The position numbers were made by a program, and so were the translations under genes. Positions 53,821 through 62,277 of a stretch of DNA of 64,000 bases are shown piece after piece (the stretch's first letter is position 1; the number at the start of each line of letters is the position of its first letter). The DNA is from Saprospiraceae bacterium UBA2329 (GTDB taxonomy: Bacteria; Bacteroidota; Bacteroidia; Chitinophagales; Saprospiraceae), in assembly GCA_002344975.1 (NCBI GenBank), contig DDUV01000026.1:1-64000 (forward strand), written 5' to 3'. A model generated the notes under the pieces. That model was not told the origin of the DNA. It saw only the letters and a program-made list of their open reading frames with translations, and made no database searches.

Positions 53821-54384
53821 ATGCACTTCACGCACAGACTTTTGCCCTTGCTCACAGCGCTCTTTTTGCTGTCGGGCACTGCCATGTACGCTCAGGAAAC
53901 CTCAAAGTTCACAGACAAACTCTGGTATGGCGGCGGCGTCAACCTCGGTATTTCCGGCAGCAATGGTTTTAATCAATTCGGCTTGGGTATTTCGCCCATG
54001 GTAGGTTACAAAATCGGGGAGATGTTTTCTGTCGGCCCCAGAGTTGCCCTGAACTACACGCACATTCGGGTGCGGCTCTTCAACAACGAAATAGCTACGG
54101 CCAATCCGCTGTCCTGGTCGGCGGGCGTCTTCGGGCGGGCCAAAATCATACGCACCATTTTTGCCCATGTAGAGTACGAATTGGAAGAACAGGCACTGGC
54201 TTTTATTTCCGGGAACGACCTTGTCATTCAACGGCAGCAGCGCAACAACACCTACATCGGCGCCGGCTACAACAGCGGGGGTATCTGGGCTTCCGAAATC
54301 ATGCTGCTCTACAACGTGACGCCGGTTGTCACCGATTTGCGCTCGCCTTTTGTGGTGCGTTTCGGTTTTACCTACAAATTCTGA
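53821..54384 (+). CDS. Small outer-membrane beta-barrel protein
   Basis: A 187-residue protein with a signal peptide (about 1-25). It then has a repeating strand pattern of an eight-stranded OmpA-type or OMP_b-brl barrel: LWYGGGVNLGISG, FGLGISPMVGYKIGEMFSVGPRVAL, TYIGAGYNSGGIWASEIMLLY, ending VVRFGFTYKF with a terminal Phe as in barrel proteins recognised by BamA. Function unknown. It is followed after 27 bases by the CocE-like hydrolase gene in the same direction; a shared transcript is likely. Confidence 0.78.
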   Translation: MHFTHRLLPLLTALFLLSGTAMYAQETSKFTDKLWYGGGVNLGISGSNGFNQFGLGISPMVGYKIGEMFSVGPRVALNYTHIRVRLFNNEIATANPLSWSAGVFGRAKIIRTIFAHVEYELEEQALAFISGNDLVIQRQQRNNTYIGAGYNSGGIWASEIMLLYNVTPVVTDLRSPFVVRFGFTYKF

Positions 54385-54411
54385 TTGTTCTCACCACTCA
54401 TTCCAACGACC

Positions 54412-56277
54412 ATGAAGCGACTTTTGTACTTCTTCCTCTGCCTTGTGCCGGCAGCGCTTTTCGCGCAATCCAACGCCTTGGACTCCGCCTGGATTCGTGA
54501 AAACTACACCAAATCAGAGCGTTATGTGCCCATGCGCGACGGCGTTCGGCTGTTCACCACCATCTATGCCCCGAAAGACGCTACCGAAAAGCACCCCATT
54601 TTGATGAACCGCACGCCGTACTCCTGCGCCCCTTACGGCGAAGACAATTGGCGCGATATGTGGAACTCGCATTGGAAATATTACCTCCGCGAGGGCTACG
54701 TCATCGTCATTCAGGATGTGCGCGGCCGCTGGATGAGCGAGGGCGAGTTTGTGGACGTGCGCCCTTTCAATCCCAATAAAAAAACGCCGCAAGACACCGA
54801 CGAAGCCTCCGATACCTACGACGCCATCGAATGGTTGCTGGCCAATGTGCCCAACAACAACGGCAGGGTAGGGGCTTTCGGAATTTCTTATCCCGGCTTC
54901 TATTCTACCATGGCGGCCCTCAGCGCGCACCCGGCCCTCAAGGCGGTCAGCCCGCAAGCGCCTGTGACCGACTGGTTTATGGGCGACGACTTTCACCACA
55001 ACGGCGCGTTTTTCCTCATGGACGGCTTCTCGTTTTACTCCGGTTTCGGCAAGCCAAGACCCAAGCCGACGACTGCTCGCCCGGAGGGATTCCCTTTTTC
55101 GGTGGAAGACAACTATAAGTTTTATTTGGAAACCGGTGCGCTCAAGTATTTCAAAACTAAGCTCTTAGGTGATTCCATTGCCTTTTGGAACGATCTGATG
55201 GAACACCCTAACTTGGACGACTGGTGGAAAGCCCGCAACCCGCGCAACCACGTCACGAACGTACAGCCGGCCATGCTCGTGGTAGGCGGCCTTTTCGATG
55301 CCGAAGACTGCTACGGCGCCTGGCGTTTGTACGAAGCCATTGAGCAAAAAAGTCCCCGCACCGACAACCGCATCGTGATGGGACCCTGGGCGCACGGCCA
55401 ATGGGCAAGGCAGCCGGGCGACCAACTCGGCCATATCCGTTTCGGTTCCAACACGGCCCACTGGTACCTCAATCACATTGAGATGCCGTTTTTCAACTAC
55501 CACCTCAAAGGAAAGGGCAGCCTCGAAAAATTGGCCGAAGCCACCATTTTTTTCACCGGCGCCAATCGCTGGGAACACCTGCCGCAATGGCCGCCTGTCG
55601 CCAAAACCGACCGCCCGATGTACCTGCAAGCCGACGGAAAACTGAATTGGAACAAACCTGCCGCAGCGAACTCCTTCACCGAATACATCAGCGACCCCGC
55701 CAAGCCGGTGCCGTATGCCGAGGGCGTACACCTGCGCCGCACCCGCGAGTACATGCTGGACGATCAGCGATTTGCAGCCCGCCGCACCGATGTATTGGTG
55801 TTTGAAACGCCTGTGTTGGCCGAAGACCTTACTCTGGCCGGTACCGTCATTGCCGACATCAAAGCCGCCATTTCCACCACCGACGCAGATTTTGTGGTGA
55901 AAGTGATTGACGTTTTCCCCGACGACTTCCGCTACGAGGAAGGCAGCGAGTACCCGATGGGCGCCTTCCAAATGCTGGTGCGCGGCGAAGTGATGCGCGG
56001 CCGCTACCGCAACAGTTTTGAAAAACCGGAGGCATTCACGCCCAACAAGGTAGAAACCGTGCGCTTCGAGCTGCCCGATGTAGCCCACACTTTCCGCAAA
56101 GGCCACCGGCTGATGATACAAATACAAAGCTCGTGGTTTCCTTTGGTGGACCGCAATCCGCAGCAATTTGTCAATATTTACACCTGTGACGACAGCGATT
56201 TCAAAAAATCCACCATCCGCATTTTCCACGATGCGAAGCATGCGTCTTCCATTGTATTGCCCGTTTGGAAACCCTGA
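54412..56277 (+). CDS. Secreted CocE/NonD-family (S15-like) hydrolase
   Basis: A 621-residue protein with a signal peptide (about 1-19). The alpha/beta hydrolase of the X-prolyl dipeptidyl-peptidase/cocaine-esterase family has QDVRGRWMSEGEF (about 101-113), nucleophile S159 in GAFGISYPGFYS, GLFDAEDCYG with the acid, and MGPWAHGQW with the His. The C-terminal jelly-roll domain (FETPVLAEDLTLAGTVIADIKAAIS to the end) is standard. Start chosen at ATG 54412, where the signal peptide begins. Substrates of the family are esters or N-terminal dipeptides; the real one is unknown. Periplasmic or surface location. Confidence 0.88.
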   Translation: MKRLLYFFLCLVPAALFAQSNALDSAWIRENYTKSERYVPMRDGVRLFTTIYAPKDATEKHPILMNRTPYSCAPYGEDNWRDMWNSHWKYYLREGYVIVIQDVRGRWMSEGEFVDVRPFNPNKKTPQDTDEASDTYDAIEWLLANVPNNNGRVGAFGISYPGFYSTMAALSAHPALKAVSPQAPVTDWFMGDDFHHNGAFFLMDGFSFYSGFGKPRPKPTTARPEGFPFSVEDNYKFYLETGALKYFKTKLLGDSIAFWNDLMEHPNLDDWWKARNPRNHVTNVQPAMLVVGGLFDAEDCYGAWRLYEAIEQKSPRTDNRIVMGPWAHGQWARQPGDQLGHIRFGSNTAHWYLNHIEMPFFNYHLKGKGSLEKLAEATIFFTGANRWEHLPQWPPVAKTDRPMYLQADGKLNWNKPAAANSFTEYISDPAKPVPYAEGVHLRRTREYMLDDQRFAARRTDVLVFETPVLAEDLTLAGTVIADIKAAISTTDADFVVKVIDVFPDDFRYEEGSEYPMGAFQMLVRGEVMRGRYRNSFEKPEAFTPNKVETVRFELPDVAHTFRKGHRLMIQIQSSWFPLVDRNPQQFVNIYTCDDSDFKKSTIRIFHDAKHASSIVLPVWKP

Positions 56278-56349
56278 TCATGAAAATAATAGCCGGTTTT
56301 CGGCGGGTATGAGGCCCGTTGGAAACCGGCCGCTCTAAACTCTCACATT

Positions 56350-57906
56350 ATGCTTGTCAAAACCTTTGCCGCCGCCGTGCATGGCGTAGATGCCCAAACG
56401 ATTACCGTCGAGATCAATACCGGCGGCAATGTGGCTGTGGGCAGCCAGTTTTATTTTATGGTAGGACTGCCCGACAGCGCCGTGCGGGAAGGCTCGCAGC
56501 GCATGGAGGCCGCGTTGAAAAACTCCGGTTTTAAAATGATGCGCGTGCGTACTGTCGTCAATCTGGCGCCCGCCGACATACGCAAAGAAGGCTCGGCCTA
56601 CGACCTGCCCATTGCCATCGGCTACATGGCCGCCACCGACCAATTGGTTTGCGACGATCTGGAGCGCTACCTCATCATGGGCGAGTTGTCGCTCGACGGC
56701 GGTTTGCGGCCCATCAAAGGAGCGCTGCCCATTGCCATTCAGGCGCGAAAAGAAAAATTCAAAGGCATCATTTTGCCCAAACAAAATGCCCGCGAGGCCG
56801 CTTTGGTCAGCGATCTGGAAGTGTATGGCGTGGAAAATCTGAGCGAGGCGGTCGGGTTGCTCAATGGCGACGCGCCCCTGCAACCTGTGGTGGTGAACAC
56901 CCGCGAGGAGTTTTTCAACAACGTGAGCAACTACGAGGTGGATTTCTCCGACGTCAAAGGCCAAGAAAACATCAAACGCGCGCTCGAACTGGCCGCCGCC
57001 GGGGGCCACAACGCCATTCTCATCGGTCCGCCGGGCGCCGGCAAAACCATGCTGGCCCGCCGATTGCCCACCATCATACCGCCCCTGTCGTTGCACGAAG
57101 CATTGGAAACCACCAAGATACACTCCGTAGCCGGCATGTTGCCCTCCAACGCGGCCCTCATCACCACGCGGCCATTCAGGGCGCCGCACCACACCATCAG
57201 CGACGTGGCATTGGTAGGAGGCGGCACCAATCCCATGCCCGGCGAAATCTCGCTGGCACACAACGGCGTGTTGTTTTTGGATGAATTGCCGGAGTTCAAA
57301 CGCAGTGTGCTGGAGGTCTTGCGGCAGCCGATGGAGGAGCGCCGCGTGACCATTTCAAGAGCCAAAACCTCGGTGGACTACCCCGCCGGATTTATGCTCA
57401 TCGCTTCCATGAATCCCTGTCCCTGCGGGTATTACAACCACCCCGAAAAAGAATGTGTGTGCGGCCCCGGCGTGGTGAAGCGCTACCTGAGCAAAATCTC
57501 CGGCCCGCTGCTCGACCGCATAGACCTGCATGTGGAAGTAACGCCTGTGAGCTATGACGAATTAGCCTCCCGCGAGCGCCCCTCCGAAACCAGCGCCGAC
57601 ATTGTGCAGCGGGTCATCCGCGCCCGCGAAATTCAGGCCGAACGGTTCAAAGACAGGCCCGATGTGTATTGCAATGCGCACATGCCCAGCCGCATGGTGC
57701 AGGAGGTTTGCACTGTCAGTCCGGCGGGAATTGCATTGGTAAAAAAAGCCATGGAAAAACTCCAACTCAGCGCGCGCGCCTTCGACCGCATCCTCAAAGT
57801 GGCCCGCACTGCTGCCGATTTGGCCGACAGCCCCGATATCAAAATCGAACATCTGGCGGAAGCCATACATTTCAGGAGCCTGGACAGAGAGGGTTGGGCT
57901 GGGTGA
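56350..57906 (+). CDS. YifB/ComM-family Mg-chelatase-like AAA+ ATPase
   Basis: A 518-residue protein. The N-terminal Lon-like S5-fold part (1-200) contains VEINTGGNVAVGSQFYFMVGLPDSAVREG. The AAA+ core has Walker A IGPPGAGKTMLARRLP, Walker B FLDELPEF and sensor ASMNPCPCGYYNHPEKECVCG with a Cys-rich loop. The C-terminal Mg_chelatase_C region has LDRIDLHVEV and LQLSARAFDRILKVARTAADL. ComM-type helicases promote branch migration of incoming DNA in natural transformation. The gene is followed by the GTGA microsatellite. Confidence 0.94.
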   Translation: MLVKTFAAAVHGVDAQTITVEINTGGNVAVGSQFYFMVGLPDSAVREGSQRMEAALKNSGFKMMRVRTVVNLAPADIRKEGSAYDLPIAIGYMAATDQLVCDDLERYLIMGELSLDGGLRPIKGALPIAIQARKEKFKGIILPKQNAREAALVSDLEVYGVENLSEAVGLLNGDAPLQPVVVNTREEFFNNVSNYEVDFSDVKGQENIKRALELAAAGGHNAILIGPPGAGKTMLARRLPTIIPPLSLHEALETTKIHSVAGMLPSNAALITTRPFRAPHHTISDVALVGGGTNPMPGEISLAHNGVLFLDELPEFKRSVLEVLRQPMEERRVTISRAKTSVDYPAGFMLIASMNPCPCGYYNHPEKECVCGPGVVKRYLSKISGPLLDRIDLHVEVTPVSYDELASRERPSETSADIVQRVIRAREIQAERFKDRPDVYCNAHMPSRMVQEVCTVSPAGIALVKKAMEKLQLSARAFDRILKVARTAADLADSPDIKIEHLAEAIHFRSLDREGWAG

Positions 57907-57948
57907 GTAGGGCAGGGGTGAGTGTGGCACGGGTGAGTGGGTGAGTGG

Positions 57949-57992
57949 GTGAGTGAGTGAGTGAGTGAGTGAGTGAGTGAGTGAGTGAGTGA
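57949..57992 (+). repeat. Perfect (GTGA)11 microsatellite
   Basis: Eleven uninterrupted GTGA units, flanked by degenerate gtgagtgg words (57926-57948) and ggggtgagtgag on the other side. Lies between the ComM gene and the YceI gene, ending 31 bases before the conserved upstream region at 58023. Confidence 0.95.
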
Positions 57993-58022
57993 GGGGTGAG
58001 TGAGTTAGGGGTGAGAGTGACA

Positions 58023-58096
58023 TAAATCATACCTATTCGATAGAAAAGTCATCGTGTGCCGGTTTCGCATGTAAGTACATTTGTGGCATCAACAAC
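58023..58096 (+). promoter_or_regulatory. Upstream control region A of the YceI gene, duplicated at 59855
   Basis: Aligns without gaps to 59855-59928 at about 58 of 74 positions, including exact blocks aaatcatac, atagaaa, gtcat and a final 22-base block (58075-58096) that holds the -7 box TACATTTG (58076-58083). The spaced conserved blocks upstream of a common promoter suggest a shared activator or repressor site. Confidence 0.65.
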
Positions 58097-58108
58097 TAAT
58101 TTATTGCC

Positions 58109-58693
58109 ATGAAAAAACTGATCATTTCTGGAATCTTTATGCTCACGACGAGCATGTTTCTTTTTGCACAATCCGCTTATCAGGTCAAGAGCTTCAAAAT
58201 GACCGTAGCAGGAACATCCACACTGCACGAATGGGAATCGAAAGTCAATAAAGTGACGGCCAAAGGCGATATTATGGCCGATGTGAACGCCATACAAAGC
58301 ATCAAAAACCTGAGCGTGGAAGTGGACGCGAAATCCATCATCAGCACCAAAGGCAAAGTGATGGATACCAAAACATGGGAAGCCCTCAAGGCCGATCAGC
58401 ATCCCAAAATCACTTTCAAACTCTCCAAAGTAGAATCCATCAGCAAAAGCGGCGCCGAGTTTGTGATCAAAACGACCGGTAACCTCAGCATTGCGGGTGT
58501 CACTAAAAGTGTGCCGATGGAAGCCAAAGGAAAAATATTGGCCAATGGCGATCTGGAATTCAGCGGATCCAAACTGATTGTTCTTTCTGATTTTGGTATG
58601 GAACAGCCCACCGCCCTGATGGGTACCGTGAAGGTAGGCAAAGAAGTCACCGTCAAGTTTTCGGTGGTGATGAGCAGCGCGGCTGTTCAGTAA
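58109..58693 (+). CDS. YceI-family periplasmic protein
   Basis: A 194-residue protein with a signal peptide (about 1-21) and the YceI lipocalin-like barrel: FKMTVAGTSTLHEWESKVNKV, LSVEVDAKSII, MDTKTWEALKADQHPKITFKL, GNLSIAGVTKSVPMEAKG and FGMEQPTALMGTVKVG. YceI proteins bind long isoprenoid or lipid ligands in a hydrophobic cavity; some are induced by stress. Ligand unknown. A second, more divergent family member lies at 61519-62121, and the porin at 59978 shares its promoter type. Confidence 0.9.
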   Translation: MKKLIISGIFMLTTSMFLFAQSAYQVKSFKMTVAGTSTLHEWESKVNKVTAKGDIMADVNAIQSIKNLSVEVDAKSIISTKGKVMDTKTWEALKADQHPKITFKLSKVESISKSGAEFVIKTTGNLSIAGVTKSVPMEAKGKILANGDLEFSGSKLIVLSDFGMEQPTALMGTVKVGKEVTVKFSVVMSSAAVQ

Positions 58694-58777
58694 ATATTTT
58701 GTGATTATGAATGAATGGTCGCTGTTGCGCAATGATCTGTTGCGTGACGGCGACTGTTTTTTTTACAGAGACCCCAT

Positions 58778-59296
58778 TCATGCTGCAATTCCCCATTTCC
58801 CATTTTCAAAAACGATGCGCTCCGGAGATACGGAAAACCCCGTTTCATCTTTTTCAATCATCACATCGGCCAGCGGGTGCAATGCTTTGGTTCCGTCTCC
58901 TTTCAGAGCTAAGTGCAGGGCCGGTCGCAGTACATCCGCCAGTCCGCCCGATTCGCACACGATGGGTTGGCCGGGCGAAAACTCGGCGAGTACGGATTGG
59001 AATGCTTCGGCCAGCGCCTCCTTCCTGCATTGAATGTAATAGACCTTTTCTGCGCCGGCATGCAGCATCCGATGGCTGTCTCTGGGGCCGTCGGGGCGGC
59101 TTTCTTCGTATATTTCGTATTGGCCGGGTACGGCTTTCCAGTGCACAGCGCCCTCTTGTGGGTGAAAGTGCGAAGATATTTTGACGCCCACCACGCCCTT
59201 GTTTCGATGGAGGCGGATGACCTCGCAGGCGAAAGTGGTTTTGAATGTTTTCCGGCCTGCGCCGCTGATGAGCAGGAGGTTGTCGAAGGATGTCAT
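58778..59296 (-). CDS. P-loop protein of unknown function (MobB-like, altered Walker A)
   Basis: A 172-residue protein whose start LLISGAGRKTFKTTFACEVIRL recalls a MobB/SIMIBI P-loop (GxxGxGKTT), but the last Gly is Phe (GAGRKTFKTT, residues 12-21), which should disturb nucleotide binding. Other features: KISSHFHPQ, EESRPDGPRDSHRMLHAGAEKVYYIQCR, IVCESGGLADVLRPALHL. The E/SGG segment resembles switch regions in MobB-like proteins. It has no partner in an operon; the gaps on both sides are short. Function unknown. Confidence 0.6.
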   Translation of the reverse strand: MTSFDNLLLISGAGRKTFKTTFACEVIRLHRNKGVVGVKISSHFHPQEGAVHWKAVPGQYEIYEESRPDGPRDSHRMLHAGAEKVYYIQCRKEALAEAFQSVLAEFSPGQPIVCESGGLADVLRPALHLALKGDGTKALHPLADVMIEKDETGFSVSPERIVFENGKWGIAA

Positions 59297-59502
59297 AGAC
59301 GAAATTTTTTATGTAGCTAAGGTACACAGGCTGTTTCAGCCCTTGAGTGATGAAGATCATATTAGGAGAAACCACTTACGGTGATATTTGTGCTTTCATA
59401 AACACTAGCGACGTATCGCTGAAGTTTTTAAAAAAGGAATCATGAGCCAAGTAATGACCATCCGGGAAGTATGTCCCACCGCCACACAAGTCCATATACG
59501 GC

Positions 59503-59610
59503 ATGGAGTCCGGCGGCTGTGGTTGTCATAGCCATCAAGAAACCGCTCATACTGATTCGGGAGCTTGCTGCGGGAGTAAAGGCGAGTCTTCAGGGGAGGT
59601 ATGTAGTTGA
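59503..59610 (+). CDS. Small Cys-rich peptide (possible)
   Basis: A 35-residue frame, too short for most gene callers: MESGGCGCHSHQETAHTDSG then ACCGSKGESSGEVCS. Five Cys and three His in two clusters (CGCHSH, ACCGS) suggest metal binding. Supporting it: the frame sits in a 680-base gap without any larger gene and just ahead of another small frame. Against it: a competing frame (ATG 59442) overlaps it and no strong ribosome binding site is seen in this AT-poor stretch. Confidence 0.4.
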   Translation: MESGGCGCHSHQETAHTDSGACCGSKGESSGEVCS

Positions 59611-59641
59611 ATCTGTTTTGCTCTTTTAAAAATCAATCGTC

Positions 59642-59740
59642 ATGGCCAATGTATTTTTCATCATCGTTTTGTTGCATCTGCTGGCCGGTTTCGGCTGGGT
59701 ATTGTACAAAATAGGTTTTCAAAACAAGCCCAAAGATTAG
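59642..59740 (+). CDS. Small single-helix membrane protein
   Basis: A 32-residue frame: one hydrophobic helix (FFIIVLLHLLAGFGWVLYKIG, given here only as its composition) from about residue 4 to 24 and a short basic tail (NKPKD). It starts with a clean ATG after an A/T-rich stretch. Short helices with a charged tail of this sort are common as accessory subunits in Bacteroidota membranes. No family assigned. It lies 32 bases after the Cys-rich frame, so the two could be translated from one message. Confidence 0.45.
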   Translation: MANVFFIIVLLHLLAGFGWVLYKIGFQNKPKD

Positions 59741-59854
59741 TAGATTTATTTCTAAACTCCTGTTTTTCTTATCTTTAACTTCGGATGCTTGGTATGCCGC
59801 CCTGCGCTCGGCATTCGCCTGTAATGTCATTCCGGCCCTATTTCGCAGATGATT

Positions 59855-59928
59855 AAAATCATACTAAGCCCATAGAAATGTCATTCTTTGGCGGCTTTGG
59901 GTGTAGGTACATTTGTGGCATCAACAAC
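59855..59928 (+). promoter_or_regulatory. Upstream control region B of the porin gene
   Basis: Ungapped partner of 58023-58096 (about 78% identical), ending in the same 22-base block with TACATTTG at 59908-59915. It places the porin 59978-61363 and the YceI gene under the same kind of promoter. Confidence 0.65.
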
Positions 59929-59977
59929 CAATATTTAATGAGTTGAAATTTTTCTTTCACCTGTTAAAATCAAAATC

Positions 59978-61363
59978 ATGAAAGCGAGTACACTTCGCCT
60001 GTTAGTGGCTCTTTTTGTTCTGGCCATCAGCTTTAAAGCCACCGCGCAACAACCGAAACTGCAATACTTCCGTGGATGGGACAAAGACGCCATCAACGTT
60101 TTTGAACCCACCAAAGCCGACGACACGCCTTATGAAGGATTCAAAATCCGCATTGGCGGCAGTTTTACTCAAAACTTCCAGTCGCTCACACACGAAAACA
60201 ACCCTACTTATGTGCCTGTATCTACTACCAATCCTACCAACCGCAACCTGCTCTATGGCGTGATAAAAGCCGAAGACAGCCTTTCGGTTAACCTTCAGGG
60301 TTTCAACTTAGCCATGGCCAACCTCAACTTCGACTTCCAGATTGAAGACGGTATCCGGGTTTGTTTGGAAAACTACATGTCGGCTCGTCACCACAACGAA
60401 TTTTGGGTAAAAGGCGGCTACATTCAGATAGACAAACTGCCTATGTTCGGCAATCCGCAGTGGTTCTCCGACTACTTCCGCGTGAAGATCGGCCACTTCC
60501 AGCCCAACTTCGGCGACATGCAGTTCCGCCGCTCCGACGGTGGCAACACCATGTTCAACCCATTCGTAGAAAACTACATACTTGATGCGTTTGCTACCGA
60601 AATCGGCGGTGAAGTGTATGCGTTCCTGCCCGGCGGTTTCATGGGTATGGTGGGTATGAGTTCCGGTTTTATCAATGGCAACATTGAAAAATACCCCTCT
60701 ACTCCGCAAGGTACCAACAAAGAAGTGACCAAGAAAACGCCGTCTGTGTTCTTCAAACTTGCTTACGACAAGACTTTCGACAACGACTTCCGTTTCCGCC
60801 TGTCTGCTTCTATGTACAACAACCCCAGCATCCAGCGCAATACGCTCTATGCAGGTGACCGCACCGGTTCGCAGTACTTCCTGATGATGGACCCGGCACT
60901 GACTAATGGCGCAGCTACTACTGCTACGGCTCAGTTCACCTCCGGTCGTTTCAATCCGGGCCTTACCAACCAAATCAATACCGTGATGATCAACCCGTTC
61001 ATCAAGTTCAAAGGCTTGGAAGTGTTTGGTTCTTACGAGATTGCACAGGGCAGAACTTATGCTGAAGACTTAGATGCCAAGCGCAAGTTCACACAATTGG
61101 CAGTGGAAGGCGTGTATCGCTTCCTGCCCAATGAGAGCTTGTTTGTAGGTGCGCGTTATGTGCAGGCTTCCGGTCGTCCGCAAGGCTTTACCGATGACAT
61201 CAGCATTGACCGTCTGGCGTTTGCTGCCGGCTGGTTCCCGAGCAAAAACCTGCTGTTGAAAGCAGAGGTTGTGAACCAGAACTACAAAGATTTCCCGACT
61301 ACCGACTACCGCAACGAAGGCAAATTCAACGGCTTCGTTATCCAGGCTGCCATCGGTTTCTAA
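59978..61363 (+). CDS. Outer-membrane porin
   Basis: A 461-residue protein with a signal peptide (about 1-24). It has a 16- to 18-strand barrel pattern: GFKIRIGGSFTQNFQSL, FNLAMANLNFDFQIEDGIRVCLENYM, YFRVKIGHFQPNFGDMQFRRSDGGN, FRFRLSASMYNNPS and LEVFGSYEIAQGRTY, ending FVIQAAIGF with a terminal Phe. Loops rich in Asn/Gly/Thr are as in phosphate-selective or carbohydrate porins, but no substrate motif is visible. Its upstream region duplicates that of the YceI gene 1.8 kb away. A strong hairpin follows. Confidence 0.82.
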   Translation: MKASTLRLLVALFVLAISFKATAQQPKLQYFRGWDKDAINVFEPTKADDTPYEGFKIRIGGSFTQNFQSLTHENNPTYVPVSTTNPTNRNLLYGVIKAEDSLSVNLQGFNLAMANLNFDFQIEDGIRVCLENYMSARHHNEFWVKGGYIQIDKLPMFGNPQWFSDYFRVKIGHFQPNFGDMQFRRSDGGNTMFNPFVENYILDAFATEIGGEVYAFLPGGFMGMVGMSSGFINGNIEKYPSTPQGTNKEVTKKTPSVFFKLAYDKTFDNDFRFRLSASMYNNPSIQRNTLYAGDRTGSQYFLMMDPALTNGAATTATAQFTSGRFNPGLTNQINTVMINPFIKFKGLEVFGSYEIAQGRTYAEDLDAKRKFTQLAVEGVYRFLPNESLFVGARYVQASGRPQGFTDDISIDRLAFAAGWFPSKNLLLKAEVVNQNYKDFPTTDYRNEGKFNGFVIQAAIGF

Positions 61364-61393
61364 TGAGAAATGTCTGATCCGAATAAAACCTGC

Positions 61394-61427
61394 AAAGCCC
61401 TGGGGTTGTTTCCGACCTCAGGGCTTT
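61394..61427 (+). terminator. Hairpin after the porin gene
   Basis: AAAGCCCTGGGGT pairs over 13 bases (one G-U) with ACCTCAGGGCTTT around an 8-base loop, 30 bases after the stop. T-run afterwards is short, so termination may need help. Confidence 0.65.
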
Positions 61428-61518
61428 CGCCTGAACCTGTTTTTCCCATCTCACGATTGAACTTACGCCTTGCCTTATTGATGTTTTGTCTGTACAAACT
61501 ATAACAAACATTCATATC

Positions 61519-62121
61519 ATGGCTTTTTTCAAAATCGTTTTGCTCTCTTCTTTTGTGGCCTTCATGGCAGGCCTCGAAACCGCCGAAACCTCCTATTACA
61601 TAGATGCGGGCAGCAGCCTCAGCATTGCCGGCTCCAGCAATGTCAATAAGTTTACCTGCAATTGCTCTGAGCAGTTTTCCAAAGGCTCCATCCGCTTTGA
61701 GTTGCAAGACGGCGGCAAAACACTCCGCTTCTCCCATGCCAGCCTCCACCTCCGTTCCAAGTCGTTGGATTGCGGCAATCCGCAAATGAACAAAGACATG
61801 TACAAAACCCTGCGTGCCGACCAACACCCCGGCATTCGTATAGAACTGACCCGCGCCCAATTGCAGGAAGCCGAGCTTGCGACCGGCAAAGACTGGTCGC
61901 CCCTCAAGGCTTCTTCTCAACTCACCATTGCCGGCGTCACCCAATCCGTTGTTTTTGATGTAAAAGCCAAACGCATCGCTCCCGACCGCATCCGGCTCAC
62001 TACCTCCAAAGAGGTGCTGATGACCGATTTCGGCATGGAGCCTCCCACCGCCATGCTCGGCTTGGTGAAGGTGAACAATACCATCCGCATCAATATGGAT
62101 TTGATTGTGGTGGTGGTGTAG
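61519..62121 (+). CDS. Divergent YceI-family protein
   Basis: A 200-residue protein with a hydrophobic start (MAFFKIVLLSSFVAFMAG) as signal peptide. YceI-like core segments follow: SLSIAGSSNVNKFTCN, LRSKSLDCGNPQMNKDMYKTLRADQHPGI and ASSQLTIAGVTQSVVFDVKAK, with DFGMEPPTAMLGLVKV. The matching LRADQHP and FGMEPPTA positions tie it to the YceI protein at 58109. The two Cys in FTCNCSE and C in LDCGN are extra. Start chosen at ATG 61519. Its upstream sequence lacks the shared 74-bp region, but the gene follows the porin directly. Confidence 0.78.
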   Translation: MAFFKIVLLSSFVAFMAGLETAETSYYIDAGSSLSIAGSSNVNKFTCNCSEQFSKGSIRFELQDGGKTLRFSHASLHLRSKSLDCGNPQMNKDMYKTLRADQHPGIRIELTRAQLQEAELATGKDWSPLKASSQLTIAGVTQSVVFDVKAKRIAPDRIRLTTSKEVLMTDFGMEPPTAMLGLVKVNNTIRINMDLIVVVV

Positions 62122-62231
62122 GAGTATGTACAGCGGCGGGGTGTTCAGGTGGTGTCTTCGAAGTTTCGCGGGCGGGAAGGAAAAATCTCCCCCTGAATTG
62201 GCGGATTGGGCAAAAAATGGAGGCAATAGCC

Positions 62232-62262
62232 TTGCCTCGCAACGATATGTATAGTATCTTTA
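62232..62262 (+). promoter_or_regulatory. Promoter of the PIN toxin-antitoxin pair
   Basis: TTG (62232-62234), 20 bases, TATCTTTA (62255-62262); one mismatch to the -7 consensus, 15 bases before the antitoxin start. Confidence 0.6.
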
Positions 62263-62277
62263 CAAAAAATTGAGACA

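Noticed and set aside
57562..58023. Minus-strand frame with THSLTHSLTHS repeats
   Set aside because: It is the GTGA microsatellite plus the reverse of the ComM gene.
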